A stretch of 64,000 nucleotides of DNA from Coprobacter fastidiosus (GTDB lineage: Bacteria > Bacteroidota > Bacteroidia > Bacteroidales > Coprobacteraceae), in contig NZ_AP028032.1 of NCBI RefSeq assembly GCF_030296935.1, positions 248,001-312,000 on the forward strand, in the 5' to 3' direction. A model generated the notes under the pieces. The model saw nothing but the letters and a program-made list of their open reading frames with translations. It was not told the DNA's origin and ran no database searches. A program made the translations under genes and the position numbers. Below, in pieces: positions 8,566 to 17,091 of the stretch (position 1 is the first letter of the stretch; each line of letters opens with the position of its first letter).

Positions 8566-10284
8566 CTATTTAGAAGGTTGAATATCTTTTATCATCAATT
8601 GAATATTTTTATTATGAGTGTTTTCTTCAATTGTATAACAAATATCGAAAGGGTGATGAGCTTTTATATATTCATTATGTTCATGCATACCGAAAGCAAT
8701 ACCGTTCATTATGTTTTCTGAACGGCTATCGACCATTTCTAATTTTAAGTGTTCCAATTCACGTCCGACTAATCGACTTGTTCCGTAGTCCAAAACCCGT
8801 TTGGTGCAAAAAATAGGTTTGGTGTTTCCGGGTCCGAACGGATTGAATTGTTTTAACGTTTTCAAAAAAGAGGGGGTTATATCTTTGAAATCAATTGTTG
8901 CATCGATGTCTATTTGGGGCATCATTTGTTCCGGAAGAATATTTTCTGCTACATAATTTTCAAAACGTTCTATAAATGTCGGAATGTTCTCTTCTTTTAG
9001 AGAAAGTCCGGCAGCATATGTGTGTCCACCGAAATTTTCCAATAAGTCTCGACACGATTCTATTGCTTTGTAAACATCGAATCCTTGTACCGAACGTGCC
9101 GAACCGGTAACTAATCCATTGGAAAATGTCAGAACTATTGCGGGGCGATAGTAGAGTTCGGTAAGGCGAGAAGCTACGATGGCGATGATGCCTTTATGCC
9201 AGTCCGGATTATATATTACAATAGATTTATGCGATTCGAAATCCTTCAGATTCTCGAGGATTTTATTGGCTTCTCCGGTGACCTGCTTGTCTATTTCTTT
9301 TCGAGTTTCATTATATTGGTTGATGTTTTCCCCTTTTTCTTTAGCTCCTTCAGGATCTTTGGAAATCAGAAGATCCACTGCCTCTTTGCCGGATTGTACT
9401 CTGCCTGAAGCATTGATACGAGGACCTATTTTGAAAACGATATCGCTGGTAGTAATATCTTTGTTTTTCAAACCGCAGAGGTCGATAATGGCTTTTAATC
9501 CGTTGCTTGGATTGGAGTTGAGTTGTTTAAGCCCATGAAAAGCCAGTATTCGGTTTTCGTCCGTTATCGGTACGATATCCGAAGCGATGCTTACAGCTAT
9601 AAGATCGAGTAAAGGGAAAAGATATTCTTTTATACTTAGATTGTTGCTTATTGCGAAAGCCTGCATAAATTTAAATCCGACTCCGCATCCTGATAAATGT
9701 TGATAAGGGTAGGTCGAGTCATCTCTTTTGGGGTCTAATACGGCAACAGCTCCGGGAAGCTCTTTGTCCGGAACATGGTGGTCGCAGATAATAAAATCTA
9801 TCCCTTTGCTTTTTGCATATTCGACTTTTTCTATTGCTTTTATTCCGCAATCAAGAGCAATGATCAGGGAAAAACCGTTTTCTTCAGCGTAATCTATACC
9901 TTTTATCGAAATGCCGTACCCTTCATCATATCGGTCAGGTATGTAGCAGTCCAGACCGGAATAGAAATTCTGTAAAAATTTATACACTAAGGCGACAGCT
10001 GTAGTGCCGTCCACATCATAATCTCCGTAAATCAGTATTTTTTCTTTGCTCCCCATCGCCTTATTCAGACGATTTACAGCTTTGTCCATGTCGTTCAGTA
10101 AAAACGGATCATATAGATCGGATAATTGGGGGCGGAAAAACTTTTTTGCATCTGTTTCGTTTGTCACCCCCCGCAGTACCAGTAGCTCGCATATATAGGG
10201 ATCTAATCCCAATGTCCGGGATAGAATCTCTTTGGCTTGTTTTTCTTTTTCTGTAAGGGGTAAGTAATTCCATTTACTTATCAT
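8566..10284 (-). CDS. recJ: Single-stranded-DNA-specific exonuclease RecJ
   Basis: 5'-to-3' ssDNA exonuclease of the DHH superfamily used in recombination and mismatch repair. The DHH-family motifs are present: IYGDYDVDGTTA (motif I), ALDCGI (motif II), ICDHHVP (motif III, the DHH itself), and the late DHHA1 motif GGHTYAAGLSL. The C-terminal OB-like domain is present. 572 residues, the usual length. Monocistronic by appearance; mscS upstream on the same strand is separated by a strong terminator. Confidence 0.95.
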   Translation of the reverse strand: MISKWNYLPLTEKEKQAKEILSRTLGLDPYICELLVLRGVTNETDAKKFFRPQLSDLYDPFLLNDMDKAVNRLNKAMGSKEKILIYGDYDVDGTTAVALVYKFLQNFYSGLDCYIPDRYDEGYGISIKGIDYAEENGFSLIIALDCGIKAIEKVEYAKSKGIDFIICDHHVPDKELPGAVAVLDPKRDDSTYPYQHLSGCGVGFKFMQAFAISNNLSIKEYLFPLLDLIAVSIASDIVPITDENRILAFHGLKQLNSNPSNGLKAIIDLCGLKNKDITTSDIVFKIGPRINASGRVQSGKEAVDLLISKDPEGAKEKGENINQYNETRKEIDKQVTGEANKILENLKDFESHKSIVIYNPDWHKGIIAIVASRLTELYYRPAIVLTFSNGLVTGSARSVQGFDVYKAIESCRDLLENFGGHTYAAGLSLKEENIPTFIERFENYVAENILPEQMMPQIDIDATIDFKDITPSFLKTLKQFNPFGPGNTKPIFCTKRVLDYGTSRLVGRELEHLKLEMVDSRSENIMNGIAFGMHEHNEYIKAHHPFDICYTIEENTHNKNIQLMIKDIQPSK

Positions 10285-10517
10285 TTATATGTTTTTTATT
10301 TTATCGAGGTCGGCAAGTTGCAATTCATGGTTTATATGACTATGTGCAACTTGTATCATCATTATTAAATTAAATGATGACTTTGTATAGTGCTAAAGTG
10401 TTGATAATTAAATATTAGCATTATAATAATATGCTCTTTTTTATGCCTGTTTTCTTGTAGCCTATAAAAGAGCAGCTGTAAAGATAGTAAATTATGAGCT
10501 AAAAAAAGAGGCTATCT

Positions 10518-10580
10518 GTCGCAAAAAAATAAAAATGCGGCAACAAAATTTTGTTGCCGCATTTTTATTTTTTTTGCGAC
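10518..10580. terminator. Perfect 63-base inverted repeat after mscS
   Basis: A near-perfect palindrome (stem GTCGCAAAAAAATAAAAATG / CGGCAACAAAATTTTGTTGCCG core) ends two bases before the mscS stop codon on the minus strand. It fits a very strong rho-independent terminator for mscS and also insulates recJ. The remainder of 10285-10517 is AT-rich without a recognisable gene. Confidence 0.85.
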
Positions 10581-10582
10581 TA

Positions 10583-11506
10583 TTATTCTTGTTCTTTTAT
10601 AACATGCACATCCATTTGCGGGAATGGTATATTGAGCCCGTATTTCCCAAATTCCTTATAGACTCTTTCGTTCATATCGAAATATACAGACCAGTAATCT
10701 GAAGTTGCTACCCAGGCTCTAACGACAATATTTACAGAGCTATCTCCTAAGCTATGTAAGGCTATAAAATATGCCGGATCTTTAAGAACTCGTGTATCTT
10801 CATCGAGCATTCGAGATAATACTTCTTTAGCTTTGTCGTAGTCATCACCATATCCGATACCGAAAGTCCAATCCACCCGGCGCTTACCTTCTTTCGAATA
10901 ATTATTGATAATACCTGTTGACAGTCCTCCGTTTGGTACAATGATTGTCTTATTATCGGGTGTATTTAAAATAGTATTGAATATTTGTATCTCTTTTACT
11001 GTTCCACTTTGTCCTTGAGCTTCGATATAATCTCCTACTTTATAAGGCTTGAAAAGGAGTACCATGACTCCTCCGGCAAAATTCTGTAATGTTCCGCTCA
11101 ATGCCATACCGACAGCGATACCTGCTGATGCAAATAATGCGACAAATGAAGAAGTATTGACACCGAGAATACCGATGACGATAACGAGTAATATCAACAT
11201 AAGCGATATGTTGATAAGGCTTAGAAGAAAAGTGCGTAATGAAAGTTCTACATTTCTTCGTATTAGAATGCCGGAAACGAATTTCCTGATTTTTTTCATC
11301 AACCATTTCCCTACCCAGAATATGACTAAAGCGATCAGTATTTTTATAGAAATATGTATTATTCCACTGACCATTTGCTCTAATAATTGTTGCAGAGACA
11401 TATTGGAAGCACTGGAAAGTTTTTCAAAAAAAGAAACAACCTTGGTCGTGTCTGCCGGTGTCGGTACGGTTGTCGGGAGACCTCCGCTAATAAGTAAATC
11501 AAGCAT
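10583..11506 (-). CDS. mscS: Small-conductance mechanosensitive channel (MscS family)
   Basis: 307-residue inner-membrane channel that opens on hypo-osmotic shock. After an extended N-terminus there are three hydrophobic segments (about residues 48-72, 88-112 and 116-148). The last is the Gly/Ala-rich pore helix (FASAGIAVGMALSGTLQNF), followed by the conserved beta-domain start KPYKVGDYIEAQGQSGTV and the cytoplasmic vestibule. A TAATTTTG promoter box on the minus strand at 11536-11543 lies just upstream. Confidence 0.93.
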   Translation of the reverse strand: MLDLLISGGLPTTVPTPADTTKVVSFFEKLSSASNMSLQQLLEQMVSGIIHISIKILIALVIFWVGKWLMKKIRKFVSGILIRRNVELSLRTFLLSLINISLMLILLVIVIGILGVNTSSFVALFASAGIAVGMALSGTLQNFAGGVMVLLFKPYKVGDYIEAQGQSGTVKEIQIFNTILNTPDNKTIIVPNGGLSTGIINNYSKEGKRRVDWTFGIGYGDDYDKAKEVLSRMLDEDTRVLKDPAYFIALHSLGDSSVNIVVRAWVATSDYWSVYFDMNERVYKEFGKYGLNIPFPQMDVHVIKEQE

Positions 11507-11535
11507 TATCGTAGTATTTTTAAGTTTGACTTTTG

Positions 11536-11543
11536 CAAAATTA
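11536..11543 (-). promoter_or_regulatory. -7 promoter element for mscS
   Basis: TAATTTTG on the minus strand, matching TAnnTTTG, about 30 bp before the mscS start. No clear -33 partner. The region 11544-11726 otherwise shows no gene. Confidence 0.4.
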
Positions 11544-11726
11544 ATATAAAATAATTTTATATCTAACTAATGTATTAAAAAACACGATATGAGATGTTTT
11601 TGTTTGGTATAGATTTTTGACCGATTCTTATAAAAATATAATTCTTATGAATTTACGGCATTTCGATATTTCATTACTTGCAAAATAGGTATTTTTGTTT
11701 CTCATTTATAAAAAGGCTAATCGATT

Positions 11727-12557
11727 ATGAAATGTATATTGTTTATCGTTTTCTTTATGGCAGTTTTTTTGTCTGTCTCGGCTCAGACTTATAATGAGTG
11801 GATCGACAAATCGTTTGAATGCATCGAGTCGGAAGATTGGACAGGAGCAGAAAAAGCTTTGATCGGTGCATTGAGAGTTCAACCGGCTAATCCGCAGAAT
11901 GCTTTGTTGCTGTCTAATTTGGGAACTATTCAAAGGAAGATGGGAAAAAACGATGAGGCGCTGAAGTCCTATACGAATGCGTTGATGATTACGCCTCGTT
12001 CGGTAACATTGTTGATGAACCGAGCTGCATTATTTTCGGAAATGGAAAAATTTGATGATGCCTTAAAAGATTATAATCAGGTCCTAATGTTAGATGATAA
12101 AGAAGAAGATGCTCTCTATTTGAGAGGACTGATTCGATTGGAGAAAAATGACACGACGGCCTGCCGTAAGGATTTTGAACAGCTTCTTAAAATTAATCCG
12201 AAAAGTTCTAATGCTCGTATCGGATTAGCTGCATTGATGAAGTTAAGAGGTTATTATACCGAGGCGATAGATCTTTATACGCAGGTAATACGGGTTAATC
12301 CCGAACAAACGTCTTTATATTTGAATAGGGGAGAAGCTTACTTATTAAACCGTCGTTTGAATAAGGCCGATGAAGATGTAGCTAAAGCATTAGAGTTAGA
12401 TCCAAAAGATCCGTTAGTGTATGTTTTGCGTGCTAAATTGAAGTTGGCTCGTTATGAAAAAGAGGATGCGAGTCGAGATTTGGACAGGGCTGTTTCATTG
12501 GGTTTTGACAGAAAAGATGCTGATATTCTTTTAAATAAAGAACAATCCGAAAAATAA
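11727..12557 (+). CDS. Secreted tetratricopeptide-repeat protein
   Basis: 276 residues. A signal peptide (hydrophobic residues 4-18, cut after SVSAQ) leads into roughly six to seven TPR units from about residue 20 to 260, e.g. LLSNLGTIQRKMGKNDEALKS and LYLNRGEAYLLNRRLNKADE. TPR arrays bind partner proteins; this one would act in the periplasm. It precedes the HU-like/SPOR gene by 71 bp. That neighbour has its own promoter-like box, so cotranscription is not certain. No specific partner can be read from the sequence. Confidence 0.85.
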   Translation: MKCILFIVFFMAVFLSVSAQTYNEWIDKSFECIESEDWTGAEKALIGALRVQPANPQNALLLSNLGTIQRKMGKNDEALKSYTNALMITPRSVTLLMNRAALFSEMEKFDDALKDYNQVLMLDDKEEDALYLRGLIRLEKNDTTACRKDFEQLLKINPKSSNARIGLAALMKLRGYYTEAIDLYTQVIRVNPEQTSLYLNRGEAYLLNRRLNKADEDVAKALELDPKDPLVYVLRAKLKLARYEKEDASRDLDRAVSLGFDRKDADILLNKEQSEK

Positions 12558-12615
12558 TTCGAGAATTTGGAGAAAATTCATGATCGTATGATTTCTAATT
12601 CTACAGAAAAATAAC

Positions 12616-12623
12616 TACATTTG
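12616..12623 (+). promoter_or_regulatory. -7 promoter element just before the HU-CCDC81/SPOR gene
   Basis: TACATTTG ends six bases before the ATG at 12629. If used, transcription would begin at or next to the start codon, giving a leaderless mRNA. Confidence 0.35.
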
Positions 12624-12628
12624 TACTG

Positions 12629-13648
12629 ATGTTAGAATTAGTAAGACATATTGAATATTTGCTGACGGAACATGATTGTGTTCTTGTTCCGGGGTTGGGA
12701 GGTTTTGTTTTGCAATATGTTCCCGCACGATTTAGCGAGGACCGTAAGTCGATACAACCTCCTGGAAAACAAATAACTTTTAATTCTTCTTTATCGTATA
12801 ATGATGGGTTATTGGCTCAATCGTTGATGCGAACATTGGATATAGATTACGGAAAAGCTGTGGCAATGATAGAACATTGGGTTGATGAAATAAAACGGAG
12901 TTTTTCAGAACCCGGTGATTCTTATGCTTTCGGGGAGTTGGGAACATTTGTCCTTTCAGATGAAAGATCATTGATATTCGAGCCACCGGCATCTTGCTTG
13001 TTCGGTATTTCTGCATTCGGATTAAAAAAGTTAAATATCTGTCCGTTAGGTCAGTTACATAAAGATGAAAATGTAGCAGAACCGAAGCTCAGAAGCAAGA
13101 AACGTGATGTTGTATATATCCCCGTAAATAAATCTTTTGTTCGACAATTGATCGCAGCTGCGGCTATAATCATTCTGCTTTTAATGATTTCAACTCCTAT
13201 GTCTGAAATGAAAACGACATCGGATTATGCAAGTCTTGTTTCTTCTGAATTATTTGAAAATGGAAAAGATGGGGAAATAGAAATAAATGATATCGTATCG
13301 TTGCAACAAGGGAATGATTCTGTTATAGCGGCCGAAAATAATTTTTCTACGGTACAGAAATCAGAGCAAGACAATTCTCAAGTTGCTAATATATCTGACA
13401 GTGATGTTGTGCGTCCTTATATTGTGGTCGTTGCAACACTATCGGGAAAACAAGCTGCCTTGCGGCAATTAGAGCAATTTAAACAGCAAGGTGTAACGGC
13501 CGATCTGAAAATATATGAAACTTCTAAGAAAGTTAGAATATATATAGATTCTTTCTCTGAGAAAGAAGAGGCTCAGAAATTTTTGATGACTTTAAGAAAT
13601 GGTGATTCGCCTTTTTCTGATGCGTGGGTAATGTCTGTGAGAAGATAA
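12629..13648 (+). CDS. HU-CCDC81-like domain, transmembrane helix and SPOR domain protein
   Basis: 339 residues in three parts. Residues 1-135 match the Bacteroidota HU-CCDC81-type double domain (IEYLLTEHDCVLVPGLGGFV, then FNSSLSYNDGLLAQ and FGELGTFVLSDE). One hydrophobic helix follows at about 170-187 (LIAAAAIIILLLMIS). Residues about 260-339 form a SPOR fold (YIVVVATLSGKQAALRQLEQF...VRIYIDSFSEKEEAQKFL), known to bind glycan-stripped peptidoglycan at division sites. The topology predicts a cytoplasmic HU-like head and a periplasmic wall-binding tail. Function is not established; a link between cytoplasmic polymer or nucleoid and the septum is inference. Confidence 0.85.
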   Translation: MLELVRHIEYLLTEHDCVLVPGLGGFVLQYVPARFSEDRKSIQPPGKQITFNSSLSYNDGLLAQSLMRTLDIDYGKAVAMIEHWVDEIKRSFSEPGDSYAFGELGTFVLSDERSLIFEPPASCLFGISAFGLKKLNICPLGQLHKDENVAEPKLRSKKRDVVYIPVNKSFVRQLIAAAAIIILLLMISTPMSEMKTTSDYASLVSSELFENGKDGEIEINDIVSLQQGNDSVIAAENNFSTVQKSEQDNSQVANISDSDVVRPYIVVVATLSGKQAALRQLEQFKQQGVTADLKIYETSKKVRIYIDSFSEKEEAQKFLMTLRNGDSPFSDAWVMSVRR

Positions 13649-13675
13649 ACAACAAGCACTATAATTGATAATAGA

Positions 13676-13710
13676 GGGGGTGCACTTCAAAGCAAAGGCA
13701 CTCCCTTTTT
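13676..13710 (+). terminator. Terminator after the SPOR-domain gene
   Basis: Stem GGGGGTGC (13676-13683) and GCACTCCC (13698-13705) followed by TTTTT. Confidence 0.8.
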
Positions 13711-13936
13711 ATATATCTTTAGTTATTTTCGCGGCCTCGATTTGTTATAATAATTGCAGTGTTTTTTGTCAAGTCGTTTTTGACGCTTCTGGAAAGAAAA
13801 GTTTGCGGAATAATTTGATAAAAAATGTTATTATTTATATTATGTATAAATAAAAAGATGGATATGTTATGTAGAATCAGAATAAATAGTGATCTTTGTA
13901 ACGCAAATTAGGTATAACTTAAAAAATAAGAGTAGT

Positions 13937-16324
13937 ATGCGTTTATCCGATCTGCAAACTGGTGATGAAGCTGTAATTGTCAAAGTTTTGGGACATGGAG
14001 CTTTTCGTAAACGTATTACAGAAATGGGATTTGTCAGGGGGAAAAAGGTTTCTGTTTTATTGAATGCTCCGTTAAAAGACCCGATTAAGTATAAAATTTT
14101 AGATTATGAAGTTTCTTTAAGAAGAAGTGAAGCTTCTATGATAGAAGTCCTTACGGAAAATGAAGCTGTAGATTTGGTTTCTTGTGAAGATCCTAATGTG
14201 CTTCAAAACGATGATGTTATCGGAAAAGCGGTGGTTCGCTCGGGAAAAACGATTAATATAGCGCTCGTGGGGAATCCTAATTGTGGAAAAACCTCTTTGT
14301 TCAATGTGGCATCCGGTTCACACGAACATGTGGGAAATTATAGTGGAGTAACGGTCGATGCAAAGAAAGGATATTTCAATTATAAAGGGTATCATTTTAA
14401 TATTTATGATTTGCCGGGGACATATTCGTTGTCGGCATATTCTCCTGAAGAACTATATGTGCGTCGTCATATATTTGAACAAACTCCCGATGTTATTGTA
14501 AATGTCGTTGTCGCTTCTAATTTAGAGCGGAATTTATATCTCACTACCGAGCTTATCGATATGGATCTTAGTATGGTTATCGCTTTGAATATGTATGATG
14601 AGTTGGAGCAAAGTGGGGCAGTACTGGATTATAAGACATTAGGTGAAATGATCGGAGTACCTATTGTCCCCACAGTTTCGCGTTCGGGCAAAGGAATCGA
14701 TAATTTGTTCGATACGATTATTCGGGTATATGAAAATCAAGACTTGACCGTGAGGCATATACATATCAATCATGGGAAAGTAATTGAGTCGGGTATTAAT
14801 GTGTTAAAAGAAGAATTGAAGACCGATCCTCAAATAAAACAGCATTTCTCACCTCGTTATTTGGCGATAAAACTTCTTGAAGGTGATAAAGAGGTTGAAT
14901 CTATATTGAAAGATAAGGCAGATTATAATGACTTGATTACATTGCGAAATAGAGAGGTGCAGCGCATTTCAAAAACTTTGGGAGAAGACGTGGAAACTGC
15001 GGTTTCTAATGAGAAATACGGATTCATTTCGGGTGCTTTGAAAGAAACCTTAATTCCTGGAGATAGAGAAAAAGCTCGTACCACTCATATAATAGATTCG
15101 TTGGTGACGAATAAGCTTTTCGGTTTTCCTATTTTTATTCTACTCATGTGGGTTATGTTCGAAGCAACTTTTAAATTAGGAGCGTATCCGATGGAGTGGA
15201 TCGAATCAGGAGTTGCATGGATAGGATCTTTGGTGGAAAGATATATGAGTGACGGCCCTTTGAAAGATCTGATTGTGGATGGTGTTATTGGCGGAGTAGG
15301 AGGTGTTATCGTTTTTCTTCCGAATATATTGATATTGTATCTTTTTATTTCCTTTATGGAAGACTCGGGATATATGGCTCGGGCGGCTTTTATCATGGAC
15401 AAGATTATGCATAGGATAGGGTTGCACGGTAAGTCTTTTATTCCGTTAGTTATGGGTTTCGGATGCAATGTTCCTGCAATTATGGCTTCTCGTACGATCG
15501 AGAGTCGCAGTAGTCGGCTTATTACTATTTTGATAAATCCTTTTATGTCTTGTAGTGCACGTTTGCCTATATATGTTTTATTGATCGGAACATTTTTCCC
15601 CGATCATGCAAGTCTGGTTTTCATAGGACTTTATTTGTTAGGTATCATTGTGGCTATCATTACAGCACGTTTATTGCGGAAGTTCTTGTTTAAAAAGGAT
15701 GAAACACCTTTTGTTATGGAATTGCCACCTTATCGTATTCCCACGGCAAAAGCTACTTTACGTCATATGTGGGGAAAAGCTGAACAATATTTGAAGAAAA
15801 TGGGAGGATTGATATTGGTTGCATCTATTATCATCTGGTTTTTAAGTTATTACCCGAGAACTTCTATTTCAGATACAGTATCTGAAACTACTGTAGAAGA
15901 AAGTTTTGTTCAGCAGCAAAATTCATATATCGGGAGAATAGGACAATTTATCGAGCCGGTATTAGAACCACTCGGATTTAATTGGAAAGTTAGTATCGCT
16001 CTTATTTCCGGTACGGCAGCAAAAGAATTGGTTGTGAGTACTATAGGAGTTTTGTATTCAGAAGGTGCTTCGGATGATGATGCGACACTGTCGGCGAAAC
16101 TTACTGCACCTAACCCACAAACAGGACATCCGGACTTTACACCATTGATTGCAATTAGCTTTATGGCATTCGTTTTGTTGTATATTCCTTGTATCGCTAC
16201 AATTGTTGCGGTGGCTAATGAGGCCGGAAGCTGGAAATGGGGATTATTCACAATTATTTATAATACCGGAGTTGCTTGGATTGTCTCTTTTTTGATCTAT
16301 AATATCGGAAAATTGTTTATATAA
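13937..16324 (+). CDS. feoB: Ferrous iron transporter, FeoA-FeoB fusion
   Basis: Inner-membrane Fe(II) importer. Residues 1 to about 75 are a FeoA (SH3-like) domain (MRLSDLQTGDEAVIVKVLG...), fused to a full FeoB. The G domain has G1 GNPNCGKTSLF, G3 DLPG and G4 NMYD. The C-terminal permease has about eight helices, with GFGCNVPA and the second gate motif region NPFMSCSARLPIY. The fusion is usual in Bacteroidota. I choose ATG 13937 (795 aa) over the ORF start at 13889, since MRLSDLQ is the normal FeoA start. The small Cys-rich gene follows 15 bp downstream. Confidence 0.95.
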   Translation: MRLSDLQTGDEAVIVKVLGHGAFRKRITEMGFVRGKKVSVLLNAPLKDPIKYKILDYEVSLRRSEASMIEVLTENEAVDLVSCEDPNVLQNDDVIGKAVVRSGKTINIALVGNPNCGKTSLFNVASGSHEHVGNYSGVTVDAKKGYFNYKGYHFNIYDLPGTYSLSAYSPEELYVRRHIFEQTPDVIVNVVVASNLERNLYLTTELIDMDLSMVIALNMYDELEQSGAVLDYKTLGEMIGVPIVPTVSRSGKGIDNLFDTIIRVYENQDLTVRHIHINHGKVIESGINVLKEELKTDPQIKQHFSPRYLAIKLLEGDKEVESILKDKADYNDLITLRNREVQRISKTLGEDVETAVSNEKYGFISGALKETLIPGDREKARTTHIIDSLVTNKLFGFPIFILLMWVMFEATFKLGAYPMEWIESGVAWIGSLVERYMSDGPLKDLIVDGVIGGVGGVIVFLPNILILYLFISFMEDSGYMARAAFIMDKIMHRIGLHGKSFIPLVMGFGCNVPAIMASRTIESRSSRLITILINPFMSCSARLPIYVLLIGTFFPDHASLVFIGLYLLGIIVAIITARLLRKFLFKKDETPFVMELPPYRIPTAKATLRHMWGKAEQYLKKMGGLILVASIIIWFLSYYPRTSISDTVSETTVEESFVQQQNSYIGRIGQFIEPVLEPLGFNWKVSIALISGTAAKELVVSTIGVLYSEGASDDDATLSAKLTAPNPQTGHPDFTPLIAISFMAFVLLYIPCIATIVAVANEAGSWKWGLFTIIYNTGVAWIVSFLIYNIGKLFI

Positions 16325-16339
16325 AAAGAAAGGGTATAT

Positions 16340-16516
16340 ATGAATCAGAATATAATTGTCGGGATTATCGGTATATTGGTAGCTTTATATTTATTGAGAG
16401 CTATTATTCGATTTATTCGTAAAGATAAAAAATCTGCATCTTGTTGTAGTTGTTCGGGTTGTGGAAAGAAGAGCGATTGTTGTAAAGACATATTGGAAGG
16501 AAAAGTCTCTAAATAG
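16340..16516 (+). CDS. FeoB-associated Cys-rich membrane protein
   Basis: 58 residues: an N-terminal membrane helix (about residues 5-25), a basic stretch, then the cysteine cluster CCSCSGCGKKSDCCKD with six Cys. This is the layout of the small FeoB-associated family found directly after feoB in Bacteroidota and Firmicutes. It probably replaces FeoC as an accessory, perhaps as an iron-binding or complex-stabilising subunit. It lies 15 bp after feoB, so is cotranscribed. Confidence 0.9.
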   Translation: MNQNIIVGIIGILVALYLLRAIIRFIRKDKKSASCCSCSGCGKKSDCCKDILEGKVSK

Positions 16517-16539
16517 TAAAATAAAAATTATCATTTGTC

Positions 16540-16569
16540 TTGCAGATTAAAAAAAATACATTACCTTTG
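16540..16569 (+). promoter_or_regulatory. Promoter of tRNA-Cys
   Basis: TTG at 16540-16542, a 19-bp spacer, then TACCTTTG at 16562-16569. This is a full match to the Bacteroidota TTG-N19-TAnnTTTG pattern, 20 bp before the tRNA. Confidence 0.7.
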
Positions 16570-16589
16570 CAATCGCAAATGAGAAATAA

Positions 16590-16660
16590 GGTTCCTTGGC
16601 CGAGTGGCTAGGCACCGGTCTGCAAAACCGTTTACGGCGGTTCGAATCCGCCAGGAACCT
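16590..16660 (+). tRNA. tRNA-Cys (GCA)
   Basis: 71 bases folding as a cloverleaf: acceptor stem GGTTCCT/AGGAACC, D-arm with GGCTAGGC, anticodon GCA at 16622-16624 in the loop CTGCAAA, T-arm GGCGGTTCGAATCCGCC, and discriminator U at 16660, as expected for tRNA-Cys. The CCA end is not encoded. Confidence 0.96.
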
Positions 16661-16666
16661 CTTACG

Positions 16667-16713
16667 AACCTTGTAACTAACTGAATTTCGGTGTATGGTT
16701 ACAAGGTTTTTTG
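16667..16713 (+). terminator. Terminator after tRNA-Cys
   Basis: Stem AACCTTGTAAC (16667-16677) with GTTACAAGGTT (16698-16708), then a T-run. Confidence 0.8.
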
Positions 16714-16736
16714 TTTTTAGATGATTCTTCAATAAT

Positions 16737-16900
16737 TTAAAAACCTGCCTAAAATTTCTAATAAAAATATTATCAGAACATTTTTTGAGATTTCTTCCGG
16801 TCTATAACAATGTTGGCTAATTTTTTCTCGAGAGGGAAAGAGACTATTCATGTGGATTTCTCTTAAACTTTGCTCAAGTAAAATTTAGATTGCTTCTAAA
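16737..16900 (-). mobile_element. MITE-like repeat, copy B (reverse orientation)
   Basis: Reads as the reverse complement of the copy at 8.2 kb along its whole length: ends AAACCTGCCTAAAATTT (16741) and AAAATTTAGATTGCTTCTAA (16880-16899), with interior matches AATAAAAATATTATCAGAAC and TTTCTTCCGGTCT. Intergenic and non-coding. The remaining bases to the protease gene at 17092 hold only AT-rich sequence and a TACATTTG -7 box at 17061-17068. Confidence 0.6.
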
Positions 16901-17091
16901 TATATATAGTGAAAAAGTGAATAATTAAAAAGACCGCTATAAGTAGGTATAAAGAAAAATTTGTTCTATCCTGAAAAGGAATAAGTTTTGAATATATATT
17001 AATAATACATGTTGAGATAGTTAAAAAGAAATATATACAGGTTATTTTTAAACTTTTGCATACATTTGTAAATCATTGAAAATAAATTAAA

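Noticed and set aside
13665-13853. 62-aa frame after the SPOR gene
   Set aside because: Begins inside the terminator region, and its composition is not protein-like.
16435-16660. tRNA-Cys beside a Cys-rich gene as a functional link
   Set aside because: tRNA-Cys has its own full promoter and terminator; adjacency is probably chance.
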